Below are positions 23,224 through 23,986 of a stretch of DNA of 23,986 bases, piece after piece. A program made the translations under genes and the position numbers. The DNA lies in assembly GCA_030843315.1 (NCBI GenBank), contig JAUUPT010000057.1, positions 1 through 23,986 of the forward strand. The letters run 5' to 3'. Below the pieces are notes generated by a model, which saw only the letters and a program-made list of their open reading frames with translations, ran no database searches and was not told the DNA's origin. Numbering within the stretch: position 1 is the first letter of the stretch; every line of letters begins with the position of its first letter. This DNA comes from Bacteroidaceae bacterium. GTDB lineage: Bacteria > Bacteroidota > Bacteroidia > Bacteroidales > Bacteroidaceae.

Positions 23224-23589
23224 ATGAAAGAAGAAGATAAAATAATGGATAAGATAGGGACGGAAAATCCTTTCCGCGTCCCCGATGGCTACTTCGAGAA
23301 TCTTACTTCAGAGGTAATGAACCGGCTGCCCGAGAAAGAGAAACTTGCTGCGGTGCAGAAAGAATCTACGACGTGGGAGCGGGTAAGACCCTGGTTGTAC
23401 ATGACTGCCATGTTCATCGGTGCGGCATTGATTATCCGCGTAGCCTCTTCGGATCGTACACCGGCCGGCGATAACTTGGCTGCCGATGATACGGATGATG
23501 AAATCGAATATATCAACATGGCTGTGGAGAACTCCATGCTGGATGACTACTCACTGTATGTTTATCTTGCCGATTCGGAAGCAGAATAA
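23224..23589 (+). CDS. Small single-pass membrane protein, probable anti-sigma-like partner
   Basis: A 121-residue protein without a firm family name. The N-terminal cytoplasmic part carries the motif PFRVPDGYFENLTSEVMNRL, which I associate with proteins next to ECF sigma genes in Bacteroidota. One membrane segment lies about 60-77 (WLYMTAMFIGAALIIRVA), followed by a short acidic external tail (DDTDDEIEYINM...). It lacks a recognisable zinc-binding anti-sigma domain. A good ribosome site (AGGAG) lies eight bases before ATG 23224. Position between an ECF sigma and a periplasmic helical protein suggests it tethers or inhibits the sigma factor; this is inference. Confidence 0.6.
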   Translation: MKEEDKIMDKIGTENPFRVPDGYFENLTSEVMNRLPEKEKLAAVQKESTTWERVRPWLYMTAMFIGAALIIRVASSDRTPAGDNLAADDTDDEIEYINMAVENSMLDDYSLYVYLADSEAE

Positions 23590-23608
23590 CTACTTAACTG
23601 ATTGAGAA

Positions 23609-23986
23609 ATGAAAAAGCTGATCGTTTTATTTGTAATGATGTGTGGTGTGATGCCTTTGCTTTGGGCTACCGACGGATGCGACCAACACTTGACCCAAGA
23701 TGAATTCCGTGCCAAGCAGAAAGCTTTTATTACCGAAAAGGCCGGGCTGACCAAGGAAGAAGCCACCAAGTTCTTCCCCCTTTACTTTGAGTTGCAAGAC
23801 AGAAAGAAGCAGCTCAACGACGAAGCATGGAACCTGCTTCGAAAAGGAAAAAATGAGAATACAACCGAAGCCCAGTACGAGGAAATTATGGAAGGTGTCT
23901 ATGACGCCCGCATCGCTTCCGACCGTCTGGACAAAACGTATTTCGATAAATTCAAGAAGATACTGTCTGCTAAGAAGATTTATCTG
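23609..23986 (+). CDS. Exported helical protein, Spy/CpxP-like (partial, right edge)
   Basis: The first 126 residues of a gene that runs off the window. A signal peptide (MKKLIVLFVMMCGVMPLLWA) is followed by charged helices: FRAKQKAFITEKAGLTKEEA, TKFFPLYFELQDRKKQLNDE, then EEIMEGVYDARIASDRLDKT. The helical-hairpin pattern with the LTKEE...F...L...R motif resembles Spy/CpxP-like periplasmic proteins that sense or buffer envelope stress. It starts 19 bp after the previous stop and is probably the third gene of the sigma operon. Similarity is by pattern only, and the C-terminus is missing. Confidence 0.6.
   Translation, partial: MKKLIVLFVMMCGVMPLLWATDGCDQHLTQDEFRAKQKAFITEKAGLTKEEATKFFPLYFELQDRKKQLNDEAWNLLRKGKNENTTEAQYEEIMEGVYDARIASDRLDKTYFDKFKKILSAKKIYL

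Overview
The window looks like a chromosome segment of a Bacteroides or close Bacteroidales relative. Evidence: several genes are preceded by the Bacteroidota promoter pattern (TTTG or TTG about 19-21 bp upstream of TAnnTTTG), Shine-Dalgarno sequences are mostly weak, there is a class III glutamine synthetase (GlnN), a DUF5686 outer-membrane protein, a Bacteroidota-type HU-like DNA-binding protein, and the core order ftsK - lolA-like - trxB. The species cannot be fixed from this sequence alone.

Left part (1-6266, all minus strand, more AT-rich than the rest): a tight defence operon, hsdM - rhuM-like - hsdS - prrC - hsdR. Gaps or overlaps are only 1-8 bp and one promoter candidate lies in front of hsdM. 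The restriction-modification (RM) genes resemble the EcoR124/EcoprrI (type IC) family. prrC encodes a close relative of the E. coli tRNA-Lys anticodon nuclease that is held silent by its host restriction complex. The system therefore appears to have two layers: DNA restriction, and a tRNA-cleaving back-up when restriction is inhibited. A RhuM-family gene of unknown function sits inside the operon. HsdS carries a two-copy 12-bp repeat at the position where EcoR124 enzymes change their target spacing. HsdR is cut by the left window edge.

Middle left (6267-7735): a 0.5-kb divergent intergenic region with a strong hairpin, an HU-like DNA-binding protein with a C-terminal winged-helix-like segment, and a repeat-rich spacer.

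Middle (7736-18655): housekeeping genes. ftsK, a LolA-like carrier and trxB run rightward. A Crp/Fnr-type regulator and glnN run leftward. A DUF5686 outer-membrane protein and a type II pantothenate kinase run rightward. Intergenic spaces hold long inverted repeats: 32-bp arms after trxB, a 102-bp tandem palindrome before the pantothenate kinase, and a short hairpin shared by the ends of two convergent genes.

Right part (18665-23986): a secreted alpha/beta hydrolase (minus), ribosomal protein S1, ribonuclease Z, then an ECF sigma factor followed by a single-pass membrane protein and a periplasmic helical protein. The last three look like a small envelope-signalling operon, and the last gene is cut by the right edge.
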